Shown: one piece after another, positions 33,197 to 46,600 of the stretch
Position numbering within the stretch: the stretch's first letter is position 1
Layout of the letters: every line of letters starts with the position of its first letter
Assembly (NCBI GenBank): GCA_949361645.1
Contig: OX442423.1
Coordinates: 4,559,005-4,623,004, forward strand
Direction: 5' to 3'
Length of the DNA: 64,000 nt
Source: Spongilla lacustris
Taxonomy: Eukaryota > Porifera > Demospongiae > Spongillida > Spongillidae
The notes under the pieces: model-generated
Database searches by the model: none
Told to the model about the DNA's origin: nothing
What the model saw: only the letters and a program-made list of their open reading frames with translations
Made by a program: the position numbers and the translations under genes

Positions 33197-34599
33197 TATG
33201 CATCGCAACGCCCCATAAAGGTCACAAAGGTCGGCGGTGAGAATTGATCACGTAGATTGTATTACACATGACAAGTTGCAGATACAAATCCATCATCCTG
33301 GATTGTTGAGAACCTCAAGGAGTATCTGGAGAACAGGTTTCGGTCGGACACAAAAGTTGAATTGAAAACGGAAGAATTCGAGCAATGCACAAACTCGAAG
33401 CGCTCGGCACTGCGGCAACAGTTTTTAAAAAAGATAATTAGTACCTAAACGCATTATTTAGTTAGTTTCCCGGTGCTTCCAACTAAGATCGATAGTTTGG
33501 GCATCAGCAGCATTCCCTAGCCCTGAAATAAACCAGCAGACGGTATTAATTAACCTCCGCTCAGTACTACATGTATATATACGATGTAGCTCTAGATTGA
33601 ACAGTGCATGTAAGAGCACACTATGCGTTAAACGTACCCCTTTGTATCGATTGTTCTTTAAGTTGTAAGCTTAACCTCATATAATAAAGTTACAATTGTA
33701 CATGTAGGTCTAGGCAGAGATCATATATAGACTTCCAAAATGCACACATTCTCTCTTTATTTATGATAATAATTATTTTCCCCGCGTTGTAACCAGTCTT
33801 GAGATCTGTTTTGGCATCTTGCCTATATTGAATCGATCGAAGCGCCTATACATGTATAGCTAAAGAACCTTTGCCGGACTCGGGGCAATAGTGTATATTC
33901 AGCATTTCACATTTGCACTTTCATGCAGGACATCTTCCTTCTTAGTTTGAACACCCCCCAAACTCTAAACTGAAGCTAGACGCCATGATGACGGTACAGC
34001 CGGTTTTTGTACAGGCATATTATGCAATCAGCCACTGTCTTATACTGTATACATGTACAATCGGTATCAAAAGTGTAAATCAGATTGGCTTTATTACCAG
34101 CTGCCGCAGAATATATTTATTCAGTGGGCGATAAATGCCCGCATTGTTCTGATTGGACTGCAATCCCCGTAGCAGCCTGTACAAAACTGTACATTCGCGT
34201 AGTGGCGGAAGGTCGGGTACCAGTTTTGATCCCCGACCTTCCGCAACTAGCGACGGCGAATATCCCAATGTCGCCCGCCGTACACCGCCGTCTACGAATA
34301 TTTAAAGTGCATATCCGGGGAGGGGGGGCGGGGGCTAATATTAACCACTTAACCACTACTTATCGCAAAGCTAGTATATGTACATGTAATGCATCGCGTC
34401 TCGCTACAGTAGAATGAATAGTTCCAGTATAATAAGGGTGAAGCCTATTAAATGTGATAATATAATTAAAATTCGTGATCACAGAAAAAAACTAGGGTGG
34501 CTATTGCCCCCTGTCTACGCCCTTATTTTATAGGAGCAGCGAGTCAAACGTAAACAATTGCGGGACTAAGTTCCTCGTTCCCACCAATTACAATCCCAA
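33197..34599. other. Upstream region of the plus P450, no gene seen
   Basis: This AT-rich stretch has a 13-bp-stem hairpin at 34205-34244 (GCGGAAGGTCGGG and its inverse, 14-nt loop). No ORF with family content was found. It forms the upstream side of the divergent P450 pair and so may hold its promoter, but no element can be assigned. Confidence 0.35.
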
Positions 34600-34667
34600 T
34601 CTCGTACCCAGACGAGACCGTACAGGTGGGTGATGTGCAGCTGTGGTATCAGGGTCTGGGTACGAGA
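34600..34667. repeat. Inverted repeat just before P450 start codon
   Basis: TCTCGTACCCAGAC at 34600-34613 and its exact inverse at 34654-34667 surround 40 nt. The P450 ATG is at 34671, so the stem would lie in the 5' leader. The single-arm motif also occurs near 1526, 51990 and 57406, which suggests a dispersed element end. Confidence 0.5.
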
Positions 34668-34670
34668 CCA

Positions 34671-37600
34671 ATGGACACCTTTTGGTTTGTTTTTTTGTTG
34701 GTGGTGCTTACAGTTCTGCTTCTTCTGTACTACAGGTAATGCATCGCATATGTCAAGTGGATGTGTTAGTGTATAAAGATCCTATATTATAGATTCGGCT
34801 ATGCTCCCTATCAAGTATTCAAGCGAATGGGCGTGCCTGGTCCGATACCCAAGATGTTTTGGGGCAACGTTGAAGAACTTATCGAACGGGTGAGATCATT
34901 GAGGCATAAGATTTTTTTTTGTGTGCATTGCATACTTTATAAAGCATGGGTTTGTTGCTTCAAGCTAAACAAAGCGTCTCCCCGCTTACCCCCCAGTAAT
35001 TGGCTCCGCCACTTAGCCGAGCTTACTAAAGGATCGCGATCATCTTACCATCTCCACCAATTTCTCTCCTCTTTGTCTCTGACTTCTGAATCAAGTTATT
35101 AACTAAACACATCAAATTTTATTGTAACTGACCCGTACATGTAGCCTGGCGTAGCCACACCCTTGCGTATCTTGTGGCTACACCAGACTATACGTATGTA
35201 CTGGTAATTAAACACGGGCGGATTAATCATCAAGTAGTAAAACTTTTAAGTGCGATGGTGACCTCATTTTAGGGAGGGGGGGGGGGGGGGGGGGAGCATC
35301 GACGCCCATACCGGTAAGCATAATAACCCAATTAACCCACCATGCAATATGTGGTGCAAAGGGGAACATGGGAAATCATGGAATATGGTGAGGTGCGTGG
35401 TAGCATGCCCTTTGGAACGCACCAACCGACAGTACAAAACATCTCAATAGCTTCAGATCCCCATGCACCATAAATTTCCACCACTAACATCTTTGCATTT
35501 AGCATCATTTTCAGAGTGTTGTATATAATAATTACACATTACATGCAAAAGGGCTAATATAGGTATTGAAAAATTGATCCTGATTTTGACAGGAGTGCCA
35601 GTGAGATTTTGTTTCCATCAAAGTCAGGCTAAGCCTGCCATACAATTGACAGGTGGCATGAGACTTTTAGCGACTTGTTTCTCCTGGAGGCTAAGAGAGT
35701 TACAAAGTCTGCATGTCTTCTCACCACACCACCCATAAGTCTCAACTGCCATGGGAATACATGACCAGCCAAGCTCTAAGCATTTGGTATCATTACAATT
35801 GTGCTTGCACACCTTGGCTGCCAGAGGATCCACCTGTCACACGTGCTTCAATTTAGCATAGTTAACAGTCATATCAAAGGCTGTTGGTTAATTGCCCAAA
35901 TCCCAATGAGGAATAAGGATGTCTGCTGGCTGTGTTCTATGTCTTTCATGCCCCAAGCCATTTCCTGCTTCAACTGGAGGACCCAAATCTACCCCGTGCT
36001 TGCATGTTAAGGCATGGTGGCCTAAAGGCATGGGATGGGCAAAAAGGGCAAAATGGATTGTCAGTAACAGCAATGCCCAAACCCCACTTTACAGCAGTCT
36101 GACTGAGACTCCACCAGTTCAAGACAGATATTTTAATTATCTATAATTATGCATGTATTATACATTTTGTCGTAGATACTGACAATTGTAAAATATCTAT
36201 GGTTTTTATCACTACAGTGTACCTAGATATCACATTAGTGCATTATGTACAAGTACATGTAGATGTTGTGTTTCACCACATGTTAGGTTGGGAAATAGGA
36301 CTTAGTACTGTTACAGCGAACAGAAATACAGAAGAATACAAACAGGCAGGACACCACAGAATATACATAAAGACTTGTGGTACAGCTAGACATGCTGGGA
36401 AGGTATCTGATCTAAAGCATGTATCGATTAATAAAAGACATTTTCGGAGCCATTTCCTTAGCAAGTACACTAGAGCTAAACCTTAGGTAGTGCGACATCA
36501 AGGTGATATCGAGATAGCCTTGCATGTCTGTGCATCTATGTGGGCATGTGTGCTTCAGTAAATTTCTTTATTTCATACCTTTAAGTGGGATGAAAGGTAC
36601 ACTTGACCAAGCCACAAAGTTTGTTAATAGTTTTTGTTCTTCTGTTGTCCAGTCTATGATACCTTCATACCACTACAACTATGAGAAGTTTGGTCCAATC
36701 TTTGGGTAAGGTGGAGTGTGTGTTTGAGTTCTGACATCATGTGCAATTCTTAGGTGGTATATAGGAGCCAGGCCAGTATTATCCATTGCAGATATGGAAT
36801 TGCTGAAAGTGATTCTTGTTAAAGAATTTGACTCCTTTGTTGATCGTGAGGTCAGTCTGCACACTGCTGTTGCCTTGCATCAGCAGATGTTAACAACCTT
36901 CCTTCCAATAAGGACAATCCTGTATCGTTGTTCGATCAGTTTGGGCTGCCACTAGACCTTCTACAAGCTCAGGGGGAGACATGGAAGAATGCAAGACACC
37001 ACATCACCCCTGTATTTTCCTCAAATAAAATCAAACTGGTAAGTATTGCTCATAATATGGGTTGAACCTATTATAATAGAACAGTTGTAGTTACAAGGAA
37101 GTCTTTGTCACTGCTATTTTAGGTTGCAGATAGTGTTCTTACTTAGAAGTGGCTAAATGTTATACAAGCTATTTGACATCACTGCATATATCAAAATCGA
37201 ATTTAAAAGTGAGATTAGTTAGAAGTCCTGTTTCATATGCAGTTTGTGTATTAGGAAACATATTTTTTTTTTTGACATTACCTGCCTATCTGTTTGAAGA
37301 GTGGTTACATGTGGTTAATGTGGAAAACATTATCCACATGTACTCACCCTTTTGTTAGTTAATAAGAGATATCCACTGCATCTTGGGTACATACCAAGTT
37401 CTGGAAGTCACTGGTGAGGATTTCCAAATGGTTACATTATATTGATATCATTATAATACACTTGTGTATTCTGTTTGTTAAATGAGTTGTATTTGTATCA
37501 CTTTCAGATGGTCCCATTAATCCAAGACAGTTGTATTATTTTAGCACAAAAGATGAAGGACATAGCAGATTCTGGGAAAAGTGCTGATGTCTGGAGGTAT

Positions 37601-40600
37601 GTGGCATGTATTACACATACATGTACTATGTGGTACTCTCCAAACTGGAAAATTGAGGTGTTCAAGACGTTAAGTATCAGATCAAAAGTTGAAATGTGTT
37701 AAACAACCATGACTTATGCAACAATACACACCATTTTCTTCCCCATCTAATAAATTTGTGTAATAATTAACTGTATACACTTCAGTTGAAAAGGTGATGT
37801 TTGGTATAAATTGCGATACAAATTTATGTGATATTTCATTCTAATTCCACACTACCTTGTTCTTCACTTGCTCAGCCCTATTGCAATGTACTTAAAAAAT
37901 TTGTTATGTGGTCTTGTTTGGCCTCCTAGGGTGCAGGAGAATTCGTGCTACCTATGTTACATGTTTTAATGGCAGGATACCTTCATCTTAGGATGTTTGG
38001 TGCATTCACTTTGGACTCTATCCTGTCTGTTGCCTTTGGTCGGATCACTGATGTCCAGTCAGGAAAGGAGGACAGGCTGAGCAAGGCAGTTGCAAGTGTC
38101 TTTTCAGTGGGTCGTGATAAAGAAGTGATACATCCACTGCGAATCATTGCTATCTCCAGTATGCAGCTGAATTACATATAGTCATTGTGTTCAAAATGAG
38201 TGTTCTGTATTCAATTTCAGGTCATTTCCCCTGGCTGAAGCGAGCTCTTGTGTATTTGCAGTCAACACGTGTAAAGGATGATTTGAAATATTTGGTTGAT
38301 GCTACACTTACAATGATAAACGAACGAAGGCATCAAAAGACTGAATTTAAGGTAATGTATTCTCTATTTACATATCAAATGGAAAAGCACACAACTTTTA
38401 GATTTGTATTTCTCACTGAGCATGAGGTTATTAATTATGTTATTGCTAATGTACATGTGTATGTTGTATTTAATTTCAGCATACATGTACAAATACATGC
38501 AGTAGACTAGGAATCAGCATAATTAGATACAATTTTTTTTGCAATTTATATGTATATAATATGAAAGTTTTATAGTGCTTTTATTGCCATGTTGAAGTCA
38601 CTTGTTGATTTACTGTACCAGTTTAGTAACTGAATATCACAGAATGCCCACACTATTTGGTTCAAACCATTGGTATTACAAAAAAAAAAAAAAAAAAAAA
38701 AAAAATCAGCGGGCCACACACACCGTGATTTAGATCTGTACTAAAACAACAACACACATATGTATGGATACTTTGCCGTTACATACAGGGTGTTTCGCAA
38801 TAAGGAAAATTAACAGAAAGTAGTTATTTAACTTTAATTGCTGAAAAACGTTATACAAATGTATGATAACATGCTGGTGTACACACGATTAAAAATCAAA
38901 CAAATTAAAATAATAATTCTCAACAATGCTGCATGCCAAATAATTTTATTTATTCACAATACATGTAATATATAAAATGTACTCAAATAATAATGCCTAA
39001 TATTAAATAATATACAATTTTATAGGTATTGGTATTTAAAGCTCCAACATTCTGTAACAAAACTTCCTAATAAATTCAAACCTATATCAAGATACAATGA
39101 CCACTCATTTCAAGTTCGTAATATTCATGACATAGATTGATTAAAAGCTGAAAACTGTTGTTAAGTAACTACTGGAGTTGCTACAGGTTTAAATCTGGTT
39201 GTTTTGGTTTGGAGGGCTTTTAAAGCTTTTATTAACCATTAAAGGTATATAAATATTGTATCACTAGAATGTCATGAAAATATTTGGCAACAATTATCAT
39301 TCGTTGTTAAGTTATAAAATTTTTCCTTTGATTGTGAAACACCCTGTATAAGATGTAAATTAATTCAAATCTGTATGCTTGATGAGACATTTGCATTTGA
39401 TACCTACACTAATATTAAGCATTTGTCCCTCTTGTTATGCTCAGTTGTCTGTGGACTGTAATAAATCATAAACTAAAATATATTCTATAGTGGAGTAGGC
39501 ATGTGAATAAGAATATTTTTATGACAGTATTGTAAATACATGTTTTAACAGCATGTGTGGTGATTCCACATATTCAATGAATTCAATTGTTGTTGCTACC
39601 AACAATATTGAACTTGTACTTTATTATTATTAAGTCTCCTCTTAGTTTGAGCCAATGCCAGTGCTTTCATTGCAAGGGCAAGGTCAATTTCTGAAGCCAC
39701 AACAATGGACCTGCTGAGGGTTAGGGTAGTTTGTTTGTGCATGGTGGTTTGTACATTTATATATTATGAATATAGCAATAATATCTTGTAGTCATAGCCC
39801 ATGCTGTAGTAATGTTTGTAGCACAGTGTACATATTTATTAGTTGTTTCGTTGAGTTGTTCTAAAATAACTTATACAGGTAACCTTGTAATTTGAAAACT
39901 AACACCCACATATTCAAAATCAAGACTAGTTAAAACTAATGTTAATAAACATCATTAATAAGTACTCTCTCTTCTAGTAAGTTTTATTATGAAATATGTC
40001 CTTAATTATCGAGGTTTTATCCATCTTGAATAATTTGATTGAAAATTCTCCATACACACCTTATCACTAAATCCAAAATTTTGGAGATTAAAAAAAATCC
40101 AAAATTTTGGATATTAAAGTTTAAAATGCATCATCTGTGGACTGTATGTTAACGTTAATTAGTACATGTACATGTACTTGGTACCAACAATAGTTTGAAA
40201 ACTGATCTGTCATCTTGCAGAAGATACATGTACATTGTATAAAAGCAGTTGTCATATACTTGAGACTGATAATGCATAATGCAAAATTTATATACTGGTA
40301 TGTTTTTCTTGTTGATCGTTTTTGCAGCGCCAGGACTTTTTGCAGTTGATGATCGATGCAGGAACAGAGGAAGAGGAAGAAGATGTTGAGTACCGTGATC
40401 AGTCGACAACACAACGAAGGCCTCTAACTAATGGGGAGATTGCAGCTCATTGCATAGTATTTTTGCTTGCTGGATATGAGACCACAGCCAATACTCTGGC
40501 CTTCACTGCCTATCTCCTGGCTACCAACCCTGAAGTGCAGGACAAGCTGTGTGATGAAATAGATCTCTACTTTCAACAGCATCCAGTAAGGGACCAAAAA

Positions 40601-43600
40601 GTGATGTTTACTGATTCTAATAATAAACAGAGTTAACCTTTAGTTAATCTCATGTTGCTCTATATCTAGGATGATCATGATCCAAGATCTAGGTGATTAT
40701 CTAGGGGCTAGTTTATTAACTTTTGTTTTGACATGTTGATTAAACCTGTCTGGTATACTCATATGAACAGTAATACTTTTCTGATATCTAGCCTTGAGAA
40801 ATCTTGTAGCTTGCAGACTGTAGTACATTGATCTCCACCATACTCATACTTCATGATGTCTTGCCTATGGTACATGTACATGCCCTGTTCTCTGTATAGC
40901 CTGCCTACTCCTGTACATGCCACATACACATGTACGCTACATGCCATGTTCTGCTGTCCACACAGGATGCATCAGTGTTAGATGCCAGTCGTGAGGTACA
41001 ATATGTGGATATGGTGCTGCAGGAATCTCTGAGGCTGTATCCTCCAGGAGCAAGGTACAGTGGTGAGGGACATGCCATATGGAAATGGTAGCCTGAGTTG
41101 AGAGGGTCGTTTGGAAGGGCAAATGGTAAACTGTACATTTGTTCAGATGATCTTGTGGTCATCTTTCAGAAGTATAACATAATGGAGACACTTTGATCTT
41201 GAATGAGGTGGAGGAGGGAGTATCCACGTTACATGTATATGTCTTAAGTTATCGTTAGCATCCATCATCCATTTTGTGTCTGTAATAATGCTTTCATGCT
41301 GAACAACATGGTAAATGTAGCTGAAATAGATGAATGTTGCAACACAGCATTTTACCATGGCGCCAGTGCTGATTACTATAATAAGAACCCAATGAATTAA
41401 CCAATTTGCTGCCCACAAAATGGGGTGATCTTAGTGGATCTAGCTCATCCCAATGTTAGTGTTGCATATTTTCCTCAGCCCACAGATGGGCCATGGGATG
41501 GATGTCTGTATGTGCGTACATGTATTTATATGGAGTACGGGGTGCATGTTTGTATGGAGTATATGGGGTGCATGTTTATAGACTGTGTTGCATGTGTACA
41601 CTCTTTCCCATCAGAACATTTCGGCATGCATCAAGAACTGTCAAAGTGAAAGATGATCTTGTGATTCCCAAAGGAATGAGAGTGCTTATTCCCATCATTG
41701 TGCTACATCACAGTAAGGTATTCTGGGAGAATCCTGAAGAGTTCAGACCTGAACGGTGTGTTGTCCTTTACCCCAGCGCACTGTTGCCACTTTCCAATTT
41801 GTTTTTGTTTTTTCAATTTGTTTCAGTTTCACTCCTGAAGAGAAAAACAAACGTCCTCAGCTTTGTCACATGCCTTTTGGGTGGGGGCCTCGTAACTGCA
41901 TTGGCATGAGGTTTGCTCTGATGGAGGCAAAGATGGCGCTGGCCACCATACTCAAAGACTACAAGTTTGTCCAGACCCCAGACACTGAGGTGAGAATAAG
42001 TGACCATTGATTGTGGACTGCAGGTTATATTTGGAGTGTGCAGGTTTTGTGAGATTAGTAGTGGTTTGCTTGAGGAATAGGAGTAGTCTGGCCATACAAC
42101 TACAGATGAGCGTATTAATGTGTGGTGTGTTGCCATCCAGAGCTATCGAAATGGAATTTTTGCTTCATTATTCCTCATGGCCATGGTTTCACTTTCTTCC
42201 CCTAGCATGCAGACATATATAAAAGCTTGCCTGTCAATACTTGGTACTGTGTGGTGACATGCGACTTCCGTTGTTACTTTCAGTGCTGAGACAATCCATA
42301 GTAGAACACCACAACTTTTGCCACGACCCTCTCAAATCCTTTTCATTCTTCAGCAATCTGATAGGGCTCATTGAGATTAGTTATTATGCACAGTTTCACT
42401 TTCGGATACACTTTGGTTAATTGACAATATTTTGTCAACTTCGTAAGCGCCACGAAATTTTGTGATCACTATGACTGTTTTGCAAAGCTACAGTAATGTG
42501 TCCATAAGGTTTTGATTGAAACTGTTACTAACACTAGAATGCACTCACCTCATGGGTGTACACATATGTATGTGTTGTGTGAAAACCTTAATAAACTTAA
42601 TATTTTGACTAGTTGTTTTACACTTCTCAAATTATCTCAAAACACCCCTATTCATTTCTCTATTTCAATTTAACCCCATGACAAGATAGGTTATAAAGTA
42701 GTTAATGCATTAAAATTAATTTTGGGTTTCCGTTCCGCTAGTAAGTTATAAATTGATTTGTGTCAAAAACATTATGTTTCTTTGAGCTGCCGCTTGACCA
42801 CAAAGTTTACACAGATGTAACGATGCTATTAAAACAGACGTAACTACGATAGAAGGGCGTAGCCCAAGTTGCAAAAGAACGGGAAGGTCACGTTGCACGC
42901 TCCGCTACGCTTGCTAATATGCACTTTTAGCACGCATGACACTTCAATCCCGATACAACAATAGTAGCGCTCTATAAAGCATAGCAAAACTGTACGTGCC
43001 ATATTTATCTACTCATATACATGTGCACAAAGGATCACACCATATGTGTAGTGCTGTAGCAACAAAAAAAAAAAAAAAAAACTAACTGCTCAGTCCAACT
43101 TGAAGGGCTCTTCGAGCGATACAGTATCACTAAGCCTGTAGCAGTGGGGGTCATTGTGATACTGTATCGCTCGAAGAGCCCTTCAAGTTGGACTGAGCAG
43201 TTAGTTTTTTTTTTTTTTTTTGTTGCTACAGCACTACACATATGGTGTGATCCTTTGTGCACATGTATACCCGAGTAAAAATTTCTTGCACGACCATGCT
43301 ATGGATCTTTGCAAGAACCATGCAAGAAACATGCATTCAGTCACGCATGAGCGTGCATGATTTTCGGACGTTTACGCGCATGAATCTTACGAAAGATTCG
43401 CGCGCGAATCGTACACAGGACTCTTGCGTGAATCATGCATCGATCTTGAAAGAACTAGTACGGTAAACATGCATGCATCTTTCGAGGATCATATAAGTTT
43501 CTTCACACAACCATTCGTGCGTGATTTAATATATATGCTCTGATTAAATTGAATCAAATACAAATACATTGATATATGCACTTGCATTGGACTATATCGA

Positions 43601-46600
43601 TTGGTGCATGTAGTTTAAAAGAATTCTGTCACTCCGCTCTAAGGTCTCCTTTTTCATCACTATCGTCTAGAGCCGATTCATCCTGATCAGATTCCTCTTC
43701 ACAATCTTCACTGTCTTCCTCCCCAGATGAACGTTCTGCTGCTTTTGCTTTGTCAACTTCACTGTGGGCCCCTTTACTAGACTCAATACACCTAAGCTTC
43801 ATAGCCCTGTGTACGTCTCTGCATTTTTTATTGCATTTTTTCTTCAGTACCCTCATGTTGAAACTGTCGACACCAAATCGTTTCTTCACACAGCCTAAAA
43901 CCAAAAGTGATCAATTAAGCCAAATATTGCTCAATATAAAAATACCAATCAGTTTTCTCATCTTGTCTTCCGATAAAGCTGGTTTTGAGCTCTTCTTTGA
44001 CTTTACCACTAACGACTTACTGAGCTCCTCTTTTGTAAAAAATACATCCAGGAGTGAAAGTGCCGCAGCATAGGGTGTATCAGTGTTGATCATACTAAAA
44101 TCAATGGATTCATCATTTTGATTACCCTATGATTTCAAAAATAAACTGTCATGTTTCTCTGTATACAAACATATAGAAAAAGAAGTTACATACCTTCAAC
44201 AAAATGTTCTTGATTTCTTTCAGTTGATTCTCAATTTTATCAAACCTCTCCTCATGCATGCACTGAAAAGTTATATATATCACTCTTGACACTGCAAAAG
44301 AAACATACCGTAGGACCTGAAATCACATTTTGACCTGAGAAAGACTGATTTTCTTTATTATGGTGGTCTTGTATCTAAATACAGTATGATTAGAAAATTT
44401 CTCATCATCGAACAGATTATACTTACTGGTTTTGATATTGTGGTAGATGTTTCTTTGGCTTTCTTCAAAACGCCTTTTACAGTGTTGTGAATTACCTTTG
44501 TGGATCGCGTAAGAGCAGACTGTGTTTTGGAGAACTGAGATGAAGCAGTAGGAATATCATCAGGTTGCATTTCAGTTTCAGCTGGCATTTGAGACAGTGC
44601 TGGTGTTGCTGCGGGTTGATGTATTCTTTTGGGTCTTTTGTCTAAATAGAAACACAAACTAAATGGAAATTACAATCCACATGACACCAATGTATCACAC
44701 CTGAAAAAGATAAAAATGTAACAGGATATTCCTGTCCATATTCACTGATCAAAAATTCTGCCCCGTCAACAAAATCTGTTTCACAAATAGGCAAAAAATC
44801 GGGCTTTCCAAGTGTCTCCATTTTAGTGCTCTTCGTTTTGCCTGTTTGCGCACAACGTACGATCACGGTTCCTGATGTGCAATGTACACTGAATTAAAAT
44901 CGATGCAAATAAATTAATTTCATTGTTCATGTGGGATAAGAGTGCAAATCAAAACAACGTTGCCAATATGCTCGTATTATGATAATTTAGGTTTTACGGT
45001 ATATAATCTTCAGGTGTTAATTGGCTTCATATCAGTCCAAAGCAATCGATCGTCCGACGTACTTTGCTGTATACGCAAGTAACTCAAACCGATACATGTA
45101 CGTGTAGCTAGCTGGCCTGCTGTGTGCTTATACAGTGCGTACCATTAAGCCGATGCAATTAAGGCGTAAATTAATATAGCTTTGTACGTTTACACAGGCA
45201 TGCACGCATCGAATGTAAATTTACGTACAGCGTTAATTGCTACACCTACGTACACTACGCTATATCACAGCTTCGCCTGCACGCAAATTAATATATATAT
45301 ACATATGCATGTGCACTTACGCCACCCGCGGACCATATATATATACACGTATTCATACACATACACGACCACATATACAGTACATATAAGTGCTTACTCT
45401 TCTTATCTAGTAGAGTTTCTTCAAATCCATCTTCAAGTGTCTCCCGTAACTTCGCGCTCAGTTGCCTTGAACGTTTCCCACATATCTGCGAGCACATGCT
45501 TCTTTGCGTAAGTGCACGTGAGATTAAAATGTATTCATAATTAGACGTATCATAATTATTACCAGTGTCTTGTTTGGTAGATCGATAGATTCATTTGTTG
45601 CGAGCCTATGAATAGAATTGTTACAATTGTAACAATTGTGTATTCGTATTAATAAGTCATCCTTTTGCGTGTTTAAAGTTGCGCTCAAAATGGACCTCAA
45701 GATGCTTAGATCTAGAGGTCAATACAAAGCTTATCTACGGCATTCAACAAAACGAGTACCAAGATCTACATTATGCAGCTGGAGGAAAAAACGGTATTTA
45801 GTTAATTGAATAGCTGTCTTACCATACATATAATTATTTGTGATTATTTACATGAACATCTAGAAGAATCAATTCGGATTCATTGGATTATACTATGTTA
45901 GGTGTGTCTATTATTTATTATCATTTACATGTACATGCATGAATAATCATAATGATACAGATACTCCTGTATCAACTCTGGAGGGTGCTGAAACCAGTGA
46001 TTCATTGTCATCATCATCATCAGGTATGGTAGTTACAAATGTAAAACTTATATATCAACTTGGATCCATGGGAATAGTGGCGCCTGAATGTGATCCTCGT
46101 GTCAACAATATATTTGATGATGTGCTGCAAGCTATCCACGGTAACTAGCTCATACATGGCACAACACAAACATGTACTTTTTCACTGTAGATGTAGGTGA
46201 TGAAGATGTAGCTCCCATTCCTGACATGCTTCATGATGATACAAATATCAACTATGAATACCTAAAACAGCCAATTTACAGTGGTGCTGGAGTCAGCGTA
46301 CTTGGAGCATACTGCTCTATCATGCAGTATGCAATAACAAACAGTTTGAATGATGTAGTTATTGGTCAGCTCCTTAAACTTCTTCAAGTATTATGTCCAA
46401 AACCGAATCTACTTCCTAAAAGTTTTTATAAAGTTAAAACGTTCTTTAAGCAGTTTAACTCAAAAACTAAAGTACAAAAGGTGTGTTGTGTGTGCTCATG
46501 CATCATTGATGATGGATTGAATGTATGCAACAGATGTGACAGCTCAGATACCAGTTTTGGTCAGTTTGCACATATTCCTGTGAACAAAATGCTGCAAACA

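Noticed and set aside
41813..42136. Minus-strand ORF opposite P450 exon 12
   Set aside because: An antisense shadow of the haem-binding exon; the same shadow appears at 3000-3239 in the paralogue.
44280..44330. Extra small exon in the BEN gene (between 44427 and 44262)
   Set aside because: Including the AG-bounded piece adds a stop or breaks the frame, while direct joining keeps it.
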